64,000 nt of DNA. It comes from Mesonia aquimarina (GTDB taxonomy: Bacteria; Bacteroidota; Bacteroidia; Flavobacteriales; Flavobacteriaceae). Below are positions 19,135-27,400 of this stretch, piece after piece. The DNA is taken from positions 62,001 to 126,000 of the forward strand of contig NZ_RCNV01000006.1 in assembly GCF_003667275.1 (NCBI RefSeq), written 5' to 3'. Each line of letters begins with the position of its first letter. The first letter of the stretch is position 1. Made by a program: the position numbers and the translations under genes. Below the pieces are notes generated by a model. That model searched no databases and was not told the DNA's origin. It saw nothing but the letters and a program-made list of their open reading frames with translations.

Positions 19135-19225
19135 AGGCAAGTGATGAAATTATTGCGTTTAAAGATAAATATTTTTGAGCTAAAATATTATGGTTTTCTA
19201 ACTTTTCATTCCTTAAAGGAATAGT

Positions 19226-19233
19226 TATCTTTG
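19226..19233 (+). promoter_or_regulatory. Bacteroidota -7 element upstream of flavin reductase gene
   Basis: TATCTTTG matches TAnnTTTG exactly and lies 17 bases before the ATG at 19250, giving a very short 5' leader. Confidence 0.5.
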
Positions 19234-19249
19234 TGAAAATTAAAAATCA

Positions 19250-20122
19250 ATGTATTCAATAGATCCTAAAGAAATTCCTACCCAAAAACTTTACGGGTTA
19301 ATGGTGAGTAGTATTGGGCCAAGGCCTATTGCGTTTGCAAGTACTATAAATAAAAAAGGAGAGCCAAATTTATCGCCTTTTAGTTTTTTTAATATGTTTA
19401 GTGCAAAACCGCCTATTCTTGTATTTTCTCCTGTAAGAAGAATTAGAGATAATTCAGAAAAACATACTTTGCAAAATGTTCAGGCAACAAAAGAAGTGGT
19501 AATCAATATTGTAAATTATGATATTGTTCAGCAAATGTCACTATCAAGTACTGAATATGGTGATGGGGTAAATGAGTTTGATAAAGCTGGTTTAACCATG
19601 GAGAAATCTGAATTAATCGAACCGTTTCGAGTAAAAGAATCTCCAGTACAGTTTGAATGTAAAGTAAATCAAATTGTAGGTTTAGGAGAAGAAGGCGGAG
19701 CAGGAAGCTTGGTAGTTTGTGAAGTTATAAAAATGCACATTAACGAAGCAGTTTTAGATGAAAACCAGAAAATTGATCAAGAGAAATTAGATCAAGTAGC
19801 TCGTATGGGTGGCGGTTGGTATTCTAGAGCCAACATGGGGATGTTTGAAGTACCAAAGCCTATTTCAACAATGGGAATGGGAATAGACAACATTCCTTTA
19901 AATATAAAAGAAAGTACGGTATTAACCGGAAACGATTTAGGAAAATTAGGAAACGTGGAAGAACTGCCACTAACCGAGGAGGTGAAAACATACATTACCA
20001 ATAATAAATTACAAGACTTTATTAAAGAAAGTTCTGCTGATAAAATCCATGCGATAGCACAAGAATACTTAAAGAAAGACGATGTTGATAGCGCTTGGAA
20101 ATTGTTATTGGCAAAAAAATAA
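19250..20122 (+). CDS. Flavin reductase-like FMN-binding split-barrel protein
   Basis: A 290-residue cytoplasmic protein of the flavin reductase-like family. The FMN-binding region is visible in LYGLMVSSIGPRPIAFASTI, SPFSFFNMFSAKPPILVFSP and NIVNYDIVQQM. Members bind FMN and can act as NAD(P)H:flavin reductases or hydroxylase partners. The C-terminal 90 residues extend beyond the core barrel, as in many Bacteroidota homologues. It is followed 21 bases later by the DUF3127 gene in the same orientation. The substrate is unknown. Confidence 0.9.
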   Translation: MYSIDPKEIPTQKLYGLMVSSIGPRPIAFASTINKKGEPNLSPFSFFNMFSAKPPILVFSPVRRIRDNSEKHTLQNVQATKEVVINIVNYDIVQQMSLSSTEYGDGVNEFDKAGLTMEKSELIEPFRVKESPVQFECKVNQIVGLGEEGGAGSLVVCEVIKMHINEAVLDENQKIDQEKLDQVARMGGGWYSRANMGMFEVPKPISTMGMGIDNIPLNIKESTVLTGNDLGKLGNVEELPLTEEVKTYITNNKLQDFIKESSADKIHAIAQEYLKKDDVDSAWKLLLAKK

Positions 20123-20143
20123 AAACGATAAACGAAAAGAATT

Positions 20144-20521
20144 ATGGAGTTACAAGGGAAGATTAAGAAGATAGATGAAACTAAGACTTATGGAAACAAC
20201 GGTTTTCGTAAACGTGAGGTAGTTGTTACAACAGAAGAACAATATCCGCAGCATATTTTAGTTGAATTTATTCAAGATAAATGTGATTTATTGAATAATT
20301 ATCAAGTAGGGCAAAGCGTAAAAATAGGAATTAATTTACGAGGTAGAGAATGGGTAAGTCCTCAAGGAGAAACTAAATATTTTAATTCTATTCAGGGTTG
20401 GCGTATAGAGAATTTACAAGCTGGCGCTCCACAAGGAAGTACGCCACCGCCGCCAGCAGCAGATCAATTTGAACCTGCATCAGATTTTAATGATGAAGAC
20501 CATGATGATTTACCTTTTTAG
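20144..20521 (+). CDS. DUF3127 protein with SSB-like acidic C-terminal tip
   Basis: A 125-residue protein of the Bacteroidota family DUF3127. The N-terminal 85 residues read like an OB-fold barrel (LQGKIKKIDETKTYGNNGF, KREVVVTTEEQYPQHILVEF, GREWVSPQGETKYFNSIQGW). A Gly/Pro-rich linker (about 94-106) leads to the acidic tail DFNDEDHDDLPF. Domain, flexible linker and DDLPF ending reproduce single-stranded DNA-binding protein architecture, in which the DD(I/L)PF tip recruits repair proteins. Family assignment is firm; a DNA role is inference. Confidence 0.88.
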   Translation: MELQGKIKKIDETKTYGNNGFRKREVVVTTEEQYPQHILVEFIQDKCDLLNNYQVGQSVKIGINLRGREWVSPQGETKYFNSIQGWRIENLQAGAPQGSTPPPPAADQFEPASDFNDEDHDDLPF

Positions 20522-20544
20522 AATAGAAAGAAGAGTAAAACAAA

Positions 20545-20574
20545 AAAATCCGACCCATAAAAAGGTCGGATTTT
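20545..20574 (+). terminator. Rho-independent terminator after DUF3127 gene
   Basis: Perfect 11-bp stem AAAATCCGACC/GGTCGGATTTT with an 8-base loop, 24 bases after the stop codon. The stem ends in A/T runs, so it acts as a U-tract terminator. Confidence 0.85.
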
Positions 20575-20732
20575 AGTATTATGCTATTAAGCTAATCCTT
20601 TAACGATATTCTAAAAAAGCAATGATGAACAAAATTTATGTCGATAAAGGAATATCAAATATCATTAAAATTTTCTTAAAATACAATAAAATCAACCATT
20701 GTTTTTATTGTAAATACTTAGCGGTCAGATAA

Positions 20733-21368
20733 ATGTATTTTTTACAACCTAATGATGAGTTTCCAAGTCCTAATCTTGCTGACGTTGACGGCTTGTTAGC
20801 TGTTGGTGGAGATTTGTCTGAGCAGCGGTTAATTACTGCTTATCAATCGGGTATTTTTCCTTGGTATGAAAAAGGGCAACCTATTTTATGGTGGAGTCCA
20901 GATCCTAGAATGGTACTTTTTCCTGAAAATATAAAGATTTCAAAAAGCATGAGAAAACTGTTTAGAAATGAAGCTTTTTCAGTGACTTATAATCAAAATT
21001 TTGAGGAGGTAATAAAGCAGTGTGCACAAATTAAAAGAGAAGGCCAGCAAGGAACTTGGATAACTGAAGAAATGATTAAGGCATACATTGCCTTGCATAA
21101 ATTGGGTGTTGCAACTTCTGTAGAAGTTTGGCAAGAGGAAGTGCTGGTTGGTGGGCTTTACGGAATTTATTTGAGAGAGAAACAAGTATTTTGTGGCGAA
21201 AGTATGTTCGCTAAAATAAGTAATGCTTCAAAGTATGGATTTATCAGTTTAGTACAAAAGCTTAAAAAAGAACATGTAAAATTAATAGACTGCCAAGTTT
21301 ATACGCAACATTTAGAACGGTTAGGTGCACAGGAAGTTTCAAGAGCAGAATTTTTAAGCTATTTATAA
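20733..21368 (+). CDS. aat: Leucyl/phenylalanyl-tRNA--protein transferase
   Basis: Adds Leu or Phe from charged tRNA to proteins with N-terminal Lys or Arg, marking them for ClpS/ClpAP. Length (211) and motifs are typical: FPSPNLADVDGLLAVGGDLS, YQSGIFPWYEKGQPILWWSPDPRMVL, GTWITEEMIKAYIALHKLGV, and GGLYGIYLREKQVFCGESMF. It is monocistronic and its stop overlaps the convergent DUF2490 gene by 6 bases. Confidence 0.97.
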   Translation: MYFLQPNDEFPSPNLADVDGLLAVGGDLSEQRLITAYQSGIFPWYEKGQPILWWSPDPRMVLFPENIKISKSMRKLFRNEAFSVTYNQNFEEVIKQCAQIKREGQQGTWITEEMIKAYIALHKLGVATSVEVWQEEVLVGGLYGIYLREKQVFCGESMFAKISNASKYGFISLVQKLKKEHVKLIDCQVYTQHLERLGAQEVSRAEFLSYL

Positions 21369-22058
21369 AGTGATACTTAATCCACTTAAGAAAAAAAGTT
21401 GGGTGTAAGGAAATCTTCCCGTGTAATTTCGGTAACGATATTCTAGACCAAAATTTACTTTTACCGCTTCAGAAAAATTGTAGTCGAATGCTGTAGTAAA
21501 ACGCTGTCCTAGTGTAGGTCTAAAATTGTTAGCCATTTCCCACACCGTTTCTGTATTGATTTCCATGGATAACTCACGATTATCTGTACGCAAACCGTTA
21601 AGTGGAAATTCTACAGCAACACGATATCGACCTCTATAAACGGTTATGCTTTTAAAACGTTGAGCTAATCTAAAGCGATGTGATATTTTATAAACACCTA
21701 CTTTTTTAGAGTGTGTATATTCTTCTATAAAACGGAGTTCATTGTGAAAACCTTCAGGAAACATTTCAATAAAACGGTACCGAACACCGGCACTAAGTTT
21801 ACCATAAAGACCAACTTCTCGACTGGTAAAATGCGAAAACTCTAAAAACCGAACTGCCGGATCAAACTGATTATTTCTATAAATAACCTCTCTATTTGCA
21901 ACTCCAAATTTATAGGACCAAGGCGTATCGTTTTTCACTTTAATATTAACCGCCGGATTAATCAACATTCTCAAATCTTCTTGGGCAGAAGCTGAAACGC
22001 AAATAAAAGCAATGATAAAAAATAGTACGCTTGTTTTTTTAGTACATAAAGTAATCAT
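21363..22058 (-). CDS. DUF2490 outer-membrane protein
   Basis: A 231-residue protein with a Sec signal (VLFFIIAFICVSASAQ), then alternating strands rich in aromatic and charged residues, including YKISHRFRLAQRFKS and FDYNFSEAVKVNFGLEYRYR. It ends in a hydrophobic strand, consistent with an outer-membrane barrel. This is the common Bacteroidota DUF2490 pattern. Its start overlaps the end of the upstream secreted protein gene by 20 bases, so the two are probably translated together. The role is unknown. Confidence 0.85.
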   Translation of the reverse strand: MITLCTKKTSVLFFIIAFICVSASAQEDLRMLINPAVNIKVKNDTPWSYKFGVANREVIYRNNQFDPAVRFLEFSHFTSREVGLYGKLSAGVRYRFIEMFPEGFHNELRFIEEYTHSKKVGVYKISHRFRLAQRFKSITVYRGRYRVAVEFPLNGLRTDNRELSMEINTETVWEMANNFRPTLGQRFTTAFDYNFSEAVKVNFGLEYRYRNYTGRFPYTQLFFLSGLSITL

Positions 22059-22623
22059 AAGAACTCTCCGCTATTTCTCTTTGTTTTTTGAAATTACCGG
22101 AAGAATCAAACAAAATTTCTAAACGTTTACGTTCTTTTTGAATTTTAACTTTTACAATAAACTCATAATAGTCAGGCTTATTTCGTCTGTGATTGATGGC
22201 GCGATTGTAAGTTTCTTTTTCAGTTTCAGTACGTTGTTTTTTAAATTGCAACTGTACCTTTTCTACATTAAACTTAGCGTAGTTTTCTTTAAAATACGTT
22301 TGGATTGTTTTTTTAGCTAAAGGATTAATACTGTCAAAATCTTTAACAATTTCAATGTCTTGTAAGTTTCCTTTTTCACCAAACTCTACACTATAAAGGA
22401 AAGAAGCTATTTTAAATTTTGCTTCGTAACCTTTTTTTTCGCTGTCAATTTCAAAATAAAACCGATTCTTTTTTGTCTTATTGTTTTCAAAATTTCTTAG
22501 AAACAAAAGTGCTTTTTGAGGCATTTCCTCTTTAGAAATCCGTTCTTCTTTTTCCGATTTTTTTTGCTGTGCAATAGTACTCAAACTAATTAAAAAAAAC
22601 AGTATAAAAATTAACTTTTTCAT
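22039..22623 (-). CDS. Secreted hypothetical protein, PepSY-like
   Basis: A 194-residue protein with a clear signal peptide (KKLIFILFFLISLSTIAQ). The mature part is highly charged. It has features of PepSY-like repeats (YEAKFKIASFLYSVEFGEKG then LQDIEIVKD, and YYEFIVKVKIQKERKRLEIL then FDSSGNFKKQREI), which resemble two copies of a strand-strand-helix unit. This is my reading, not a firm family call. It is coupled to the DUF2490 gene. Confidence 0.72.
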   Translation of the reverse strand: MKKLIFILFFLISLSTIAQQKKSEKEERISKEEMPQKALLFLRNFENNKTKKNRFYFEIDSEKKGYEAKFKIASFLYSVEFGEKGNLQDIEIVKDFDSINPLAKKTIQTYFKENYAKFNVEKVQLQFKKQRTETEKETYNRAINHRRNKPDYYEFIVKVKIQKERKRLEILFDSSGNFKKQREIAESSYDYFMY

Positions 22624-22638
22624 AACTTAAAAATATCT

Positions 22639-23205
22639 TTAACGTAGTTCTTGCTGACGAAAACAACTAACTTCATGATCGTTTACCATACCGGTGGCTT
22701 GCATAAATGCATAAATTACAGTAGAACCCGTAAACTTAAATCCTCTTGTTTTTAATTCTTTACTAATTTTGTCACTTATTGCTGAAGTAGCAGGTGCTTT
22801 TTTATAATCCTTTATAGTATGTTGAATTGGTTTTTCATCTACAAAAGCCCATATAAATTTACTGAAACTTCCAAATTCTTGCTGTATTTCTATAAAAGCT
22901 TTTGCATTGGTGACTGCCGATTTTACTTTTAATTTGTTTCTGATAATTCCTTTATCAGTCAGTAATTTCTGAATTTTTTCTTCAGAATAAACAGCAATTT
23001 TTTCATAATTAAAATCACTAAAAGCCTTTCTGAAATTTTCTCTTTTACGTAGAATGGTAATCCAACTTAAACCGGCTTGAAAAGTTTCGAGCAGTAAAAA
23101 TTCAAACAAGGTTTTATCATCGTAAACAGGAACGCCCCATTCTTGGTCATGATAGCTTTCATAAAGATCGTCTCCTTCACACCAGCCACATCTTTTCTTC
23201 GGCAT
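22639..23205 (-). CDS. tag: DNA-3-methyladenine glycosylase I
   Basis: Base-excision repair enzyme that removes 3-methyladenine. The 188-residue length and motifs match Tag: KRCGWCEGDDLYESYHDQEW with the N-terminal zinc Cys, LLLETFQAGLSWITILRKRE, and the C-terminal YAFMQATGMVNDHEVSCF with the zinc His and Cys. It lies 15 bases upstream of the PepSY-like secreted gene on the same strand, but functional linkage is unlikely. Confidence 0.96.
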   Translation of the reverse strand: MPKKRCGWCEGDDLYESYHDQEWGVPVYDDKTLFEFLLLETFQAGLSWITILRKRENFRKAFSDFNYEKIAVYSEEKIQKLLTDKGIIRNKLKVKSAVTNAKAFIEIQQEFGSFSKFIWAFVDEKPIQHTIKDYKKAPATSAISDKISKELKTRGFKFTGSTVIYAFMQATGMVNDHEVSCFRQQELR

Positions 23206-23278
23206 AATTATCTTATATTTGATGTCTAAAATAGAAAGTTTTTTTTGGCTTTATCGCCCTTTACAGTAAATTAATACT

Positions 23279-23890
23279 ATGGAAACATTGCCTTTAAGTA
23301 AGTTGATTGAAAAGAGTTTAGTTGAAGCATACTCATACCAAGAATATAAAAATTTGGTTTCAGAATTACTTGCTCAAAATGAGTCTACAGCCAAAATACA
23401 AACACCAATTCTAACGGAATATTCTAAACTGAATGAACGTCGAATGAAACGTTGGGATAAAACCTTAAAATTGAGTTCTGATCAAATTAAAAAAATAGAA
23501 AATTATTCAGAAGAGGTTTACTGGCTAGTTATTTCTGAAGGTTGGTGTGGCGATGCGGCGCACGCTTTACCAGTGTTGAATAAATTAGCAGAATTAAATG
23601 ATAACATCGATTTAAAAATTGTACTTCAAGATTCTCACGATGAGCTAATGAATCAGTTTTTGACAAATGGAGGCAAGTCTATTCCTAAACTAATTATATA
23701 TAAACCAGAGACAAAAACGGTAATTGGTAATTGGGGCCCGCGACCTTCAACCGCTACAAAAATGGTAGAGGCATATAAAAAAGAGTACGGCACAATTACA
23801 CCTGAATTTAAGGAAGAGTTACAACGCTGGTATAACAAAGATAAAGGACAAACCATTGTAAAAGATATTATAGCATTATTAGAAAAATAA
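23279..23890 (+). CDS. Thioredoxin family protein with CGDA motif
   Basis: A 203-residue cytoplasmic protein (no signal peptide) of the thioredoxin_9-like type common in Bacteroidota and Firmicutes. The motif position reads SEGWCGDAAHALPVLNKLA, so only one Cys of the CxxC pair is present, and the usual cis-Pro lies in GGKSIPKLIIY. A single-Cys thioredoxin fold implies peroxiredoxin-like, sensor or adaptor chemistry rather than dithiol exchange. The following 150 bases hold a decayed gene fragment. Confidence 0.85.
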   Translation: METLPLSKLIEKSLVEAYSYQEYKNLVSELLAQNESTAKIQTPILTEYSKLNERRMKRWDKTLKLSSDQIKKIENYSEEVYWLVISEGWCGDAAHALPVLNKLAELNDNIDLKIVLQDSHDELMNQFLTNGGKSIPKLIIYKPETKTVIGNWGPRPSTATKMVEAYKKEYGTITPEFKEELQRWYNKDKGQTIVKDIIALLEK

Positions 23891-23899
23891 ATTCACCAG

Positions 23900-24045
23900 T
23901 TTTGGTTTGGGCTTGCAGTAGGTTTTAAACTTTTAGCTAGAAATGGATTTAGCGGTGAAATTTATGCCGGGTAGGTAGACTTTTTAATGATGAAACTATT
24001 GAAGCTTTTCCTCGTTTAGGAATTAGTTTAGGAAAACGTTTTTAA
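23900..24045 (+). pseudogene. Decayed DUF3575-like outer-membrane protein fragment
   Basis: Translation gives FGLAVGFKLLARNGFSGEIY then AG and a stop. If one base is restored at about 23971, the frame continues LGRLFNDETIEAFPRLGISL and GKRF to a proper stop at 24045. Glycine/aromatic strands ending in LGISLGKRF are what the last strands of DUF3575-type barrel proteins look like. No start or N-terminal part is present. It is therefore a C-terminal remnant with at least one frameshift. Confidence 0.6.
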
Positions 24046-24047
24046 AT

Positions 24048-24755
24048 TTAACTTTCTTTCTTAGGTAACATCTCGATAAAGGTTTCTAAATCTAAAGCGT
24101 TTTCTATATGAAAATTGCCACTTTTTGTTCTTCTTAATGCGGATAAATGTGCGCCACTTTCTAGTGCTTTTCCAAAATCGTGTGCCAAACTTCTAATGTA
24201 AGTTCCTTTACTGCAAGTCACTTTAAAGTCAACTTTTGGAAGTTGAATTTGAGTTAACTCGAAAGAAGAAATCGTAACTTTTCGCGGATCAATTTTCACC
24301 TCTTTGCCTTTTCTGGCATATTCATACAAACGTTTACCGTCTTTTTTTAAAGCTGAAAAAACTGGTGGATATTGCTCAATTTCTCCTGTAAATTGTGCGG
24401 TAGCTTTTTTTATTTTTTCTTCGGTTAAATGTTCTGTAGGAAAAGTTTTATCGACTTCGGTCTCTAAATCGTAAGATGGCGTGGTTTCTCCAAAAGTAAA
24501 TGTGCCCGTGTATTCTTTTTCTTGCCCTTGGAGTTCTGGGATTTTTTTAGTGAATTTTCCGGTACAAATCACTAAAATACCGGTTGCTAACGGATCTAAA
24601 GTTCCGGCGTGACCGACTTTTATTTTCTTGATGCCACAGTTTTTTCTAATTAACCAACGCACTTTATTTACCAATTGAAAGGAAGTCCACTCTAAAGGTT
24701 TATCAAATACTAAAATTTGTCCGTTTTTAAAATCTTCTGCGGTAAACTGAGTCAT
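24048..24755 (-). CDS. truB: tRNA pseudouridine(55) synthase
   Basis: Makes pseudouridine 55 in the T-loop of tRNAs. Motifs: LVFDKPLEWTSFQLVNKVRW, then GHAGTLDPLATGIL with the catalytic Asp, ETPSYDLETEVD (a family glycan-like strand), and CSKGTYIRSLAHDFGKAL. The start is the ATG at 24755; a GTG two codons upstream is also in frame. In related Flavobacteriaceae truB usually sits just after uppP, whereas here a PNGase-like gene lies between them. Confidence 0.96.
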   Translation of the reverse strand: MTQFTAEDFKNGQILVFDKPLEWTSFQLVNKVRWLIRKNCGIKKIKVGHAGTLDPLATGILVICTGKFTKKIPELQGQEKEYTGTFTFGETTPSYDLETEVDKTFPTEHLTEEKIKKATAQFTGEIEQYPPVFSALKKDGKRLYEYARKGKEVKIDPRKVTISSFELTQIQLPKVDFKVTCSKGTYIRSLAHDFGKALESGAHLSALRRTKSGNFHIENALDLETFIEMLPKKES

Positions 24756-24847
24756 GAACACTAAATTTTAAGCGAAGGTAATTTTTTAAGTGCTTTTCTT
24801 CAAAACTAATCTTGAAATAATATAATAAAAGGAGACTAATATATTTT

Positions 24848-24878
24848 TTGCCTTCAAGAATACTTTTAGTTAACTTTA
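24848..24878 (+). promoter_or_regulatory. Bacteroidota promoter for the PNGase F-like gene
   Basis: A TTG (24848-24850) is followed after 20 bases by TAACTTTA (24871-24878), close to the TTG-N19/21-TAnnTTTG consensus. It ends 24 bases before the ATG, consistent with the gene having its own promoter. Confidence 0.5.
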
Positions 24879-24902
24879 CCGTTAAATTTTTAACATTTTA
24901 AT

Positions 24903-26267
24903 ATGAAAACAATATACTTACGCAATTTATTAATTGCTTTTTGCTTTACATCGCCTTTTTTAATTTTAAGTTGTAGCGACGATGAAACTTCAGAAGAACC
25001 ACAAACTTCAAATCCGAGTTTAAATGTTGATGGTGAAATCACTGATTTTGGAGAGGTTTCTATAGGTCATTTAGCTGAACAGCAAATCTATATAAAAACT
25101 GCAAGCATAGCGGGAATAACATCTATAAATACATCAGGAAATTATAAAATCTCTATTGATGGAGAAACATTTGATAGTGAGCTAGAGCTAACAGAAGAGA
25201 ATATTGTCGCTGAACAAAATCTGTATATTCAGTTTGCCCCAACAGAAGAAGGAGAGCAAACGGGGAGTTTAGCAATTGCAAATGCTAATATTAATACTAT
25301 CAACATCGATTTAAAAGGAACAGGAGTTAGGACAATAAATACTTATCAAGCTTTTGAAAATGAACATTTAGCTTTTGGGAATGATCATAATCAAGCTTCA
25401 GCGCAATCATTCACTTTGCAAGAAGATGTTTCGCGCACCAAGAATATAATGATGTATATCCGTTTAAATTGTCCTTCAGGAGGTTGTGATGCTTGGGATA
25501 GGTTTGCACACGTTCAAGTTAAAGATCCTTCTTCTGGTTTATGGTATGAAATGGGACGTTATATTACTCCATATGGAGTCGATAATCATCAATTAGAAAG
25601 AGGTTTTCCTGTAGATGTAACTGATTTTAAATCTTTATTAGAGGGAGAGGTTGAGTTAAGAGTTTATGCAGAAACTTGGGTGAATCCAGGTTGGAGCGTT
25701 TCTTTAGAGTTTGACTATACAGAAGGTTACGCTGATTATAAATATTATAACATTGCTCGTGTAATAGAGTATAATAAAAATTCGCTAGAAGGTGTTCCTT
25801 ATGGTGTAAATTATGATGAAAATGAATTTGATTTAACCAAAAATATTAATTTTCCTGATAATACAGAAGCAACACATTTACGTAGTATAATCTCAGGATG
25901 GGGACATGCTACTCCAGCAGATTCAGGAAATAGACGTTGTGCAGAATGGTGTTTTAGAACACATCATATATATGTAAATGGGGTAGAAACATTTACTCAC
26001 GATATGGATGCTATTGGGTGTAGTCAAAATCCTGTAAGTCCACAAGCTGGAAATTGGCAACCAGATCGTGCTGGTTGGTGTCCTGGGATGGAAGTTCCAG
26101 TTCGAATCAATAATTTTGACTCTTCAATGTCGGGTGAAACCATAGAATTTGAATACAAGTTTGAGCCTTGGACTTCTGATGGTACAGGAGACGGTGCTTT
26201 TTATGCGATTTCTACTTTTGTAGTTGTAAAAAGTAATACTGAGATTTCAAAACCTACAGTAAATTAA
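24903..26267 (+). CDS. PNGase F-type peptide-N-glycosidase, surface lipoprotein with N-terminal Ig-like domain
   Basis: PNGase F cleaves the amide between Asn and N-glycans of glycoproteins. This 454-residue protein has a lipoprotein signal (Cys24 in LILSC) followed by SDDET, an acidic stretch typical of surface-exposed Bacteroidota lipoproteins. An ASH/choice-of-anchor-D-like beta domain follows (about 38-142). The two jelly-roll PNGase F domains (about 145-450) closely resemble the Elizabethkingia enzyme. Asp199 (DAWDR), Glu257 (YAETW) and Glu348 (CAEWC) match its catalytic Asp60, Glu118 and Glu206. SGWGHATP and DRAGWCPGMEVP are also shared. It is flanked by its own promoter and terminator. 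Confidence 0.93.
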   Translation: MKTIYLRNLLIAFCFTSPFLILSCSDDETSEEPQTSNPSLNVDGEITDFGEVSIGHLAEQQIYIKTASIAGITSINTSGNYKISIDGETFDSELELTEENIVAEQNLYIQFAPTEEGEQTGSLAIANANINTINIDLKGTGVRTINTYQAFENEHLAFGNDHNQASAQSFTLQEDVSRTKNIMMYIRLNCPSGGCDAWDRFAHVQVKDPSSGLWYEMGRYITPYGVDNHQLERGFPVDVTDFKSLLEGEVELRVYAETWVNPGWSVSLEFDYTEGYADYKYYNIARVIEYNKNSLEGVPYGVNYDENEFDLTKNINFPDNTEATHLRSIISGWGHATPADSGNRRCAEWCFRTHHIYVNGVETFTHDMDAIGCSQNPVSPQAGNWQPDRAGWCPGMEVPVRINNFDSSMSGETIEFEYKFEPWTSDGTGDGAFYAISTFVVVKSNTEISKPTVN

Positions 26268-26289
26268 TTAAAAACTTAGTTCAAATCAT

Positions 26290-26318
26290 AAAACCCGCAA
26301 ATATCTTTTGCGGGTTTT
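26290..26318 (+). terminator. Rho-independent terminator after the PNGase F-like gene
   Basis: Stem AAAACCCGCAA/TTGCGGGTTTT with a 7-base loop and a T-run, 23 bases after the stop. The symmetric A/T flanks could also stop transcription of uppP from the other strand. Confidence 0.85.
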
Positions 26319-26330
26319 TATATGACTATT

Positions 26331-27122
26331 TTAAGAGTAATAACTTACAATAATGGCTATGATACCAACTATTAGACAGTAAATAGCAAAGTATCTTAAT
26401 TTACTTTTCTTGACGAGAGAAATCATCCAGGTACAAGCAAAAAGACCAGAAATAAATGCGGCTACAAAACCAATAGCTAAACTTGTGGTATTGCCGGTAT
26501 GTGTTAATTCCCCGCTTAGTAAATCCTTAGCGATTTTTCCTAAAATAAGCGGAACGACCATTAAAAATGAAAAACGCGCGGCTTTGGTTTTATCGTTGCC
26601 TAGTAAAACAGAGGTTGAAATTGTAGCGCCACTTCTGGAAATTCCCGGAAGCATGGCAATTGCTTGTGAAATCCCGATGACAAAAGCGTTGGAATAACTT
26701 ACTTTTTTTGCTGTGTTTTTTGCTTTATCGGCCAACCACAAAAGTAAGGCAGTAATGATGAGCATAAAACCGACAAGCATGATGCTTCCGCCAAAAAGTT
26801 GCTCTAATTCTTCTTCAAAAAACAAACCAATAAGTGCCGCGGGAATCATAGAAATAATGATTTTCAGCGAAAATTTGGTTTCTTCATTCCATTTAAATTG
26901 AAGCAATCCGCGTAAAATTTCCCAAATATCTTTTCTAAAAATGACAATGGTACTTAATGCGGTGGCAAAATGCAAGACAACAGTAAAAAGGAGTGATTCT
27001 TCTGGAACACTGGTGTCGCCTAAAATGGCTTTTCCTAATTCTAAATGACCGCTGGAAGAAACGGGTAGAAATTCGGTTAACCCTTGAATTATCCCCAATA
27101 ATAGGGCGTCTAAAATCTCCAT
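26331..27122 (-). CDS. uppP: Undecaprenyl-diphosphate phosphatase
   Basis: BacA/UppP recycles the undecaprenyl carrier for cell-wall synthesis. Length 263 with at least seven membrane helices. The two active-site loops are GLTEFLPVSSSGHLELG near the N-terminus and LPGISRSGATISTS in the middle. Its ATG overlaps the DUF3098 stop by one base (TAATG), indicating tight coupling. Confidence 0.97.
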   Translation of the reverse strand: MEILDALLLGIIQGLTEFLPVSSSGHLELGKAILGDTSVPEESLLFTVVLHFATALSTIVIFRKDIWEILRGLLQFKWNEETKFSLKIIISMIPAALIGLFFEEELEQLFGGSIMLVGFMLIITALLLWLADKAKNTAKKVSYSNAFVIGISQAIAMLPGISRSGATISTSVLLGNDKTKAARFSFLMVVPLILGKIAKDLLSGELTHTGNTTSLAIGFVAAFISGLFACTWMISLVKKSKLRYFAIYCLIVGIIAIIVSYYS

Positions 27123-27391
27123 TATTTTTTCTTAGCAGGATTTAAGAGAATAGCGTAAACTTCAATACCAAAACCTAATAATACAAGCATTGGAGCAAGT
27201 CTAATTCTTCGCCAGCTATAAATTTCTGGGTTAAAAACTTCAGGATCATCGCTACCGCCGCCTGCCATTAATATAAAGCCTAATGCAATTACAGCTAAAC
27301 CAATTAGCATGACCTTAAAGTTCTTCTTTTCAAAAATAAAATAAGGTTCGTTTTTTTGCTTAACTTCTTGTTTTCTTTTTTGTTCTCCCAT
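27122..27391 (-). CDS. DUF3098 small membrane protein
   Basis: An 89-residue protein with a basic N-terminus (EQKRKQEVKQKNEPYFIFEK), two TM helices (about 27-44 and 66-84), and a short loop containing SDDPEVFNPEIYSWRRIRLAP. This arrangement is the DUF3098 family of Bacteroidota. It lies between ftsX and uppP, a conserved neighbourhood that implies a role in division or cell-wall growth, though none is established. Confidence 0.88.
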   Translation of the reverse strand: MGEQKRKQEVKQKNEPYFIFEKKNFKVMLIGLAVIALGFILMAGGGSDDPEVFNPEIYSWRRIRLAPMLVLLGFGIEVYAILLNPAKKK

Positions 27392-27400
27392 TTTTAAATT

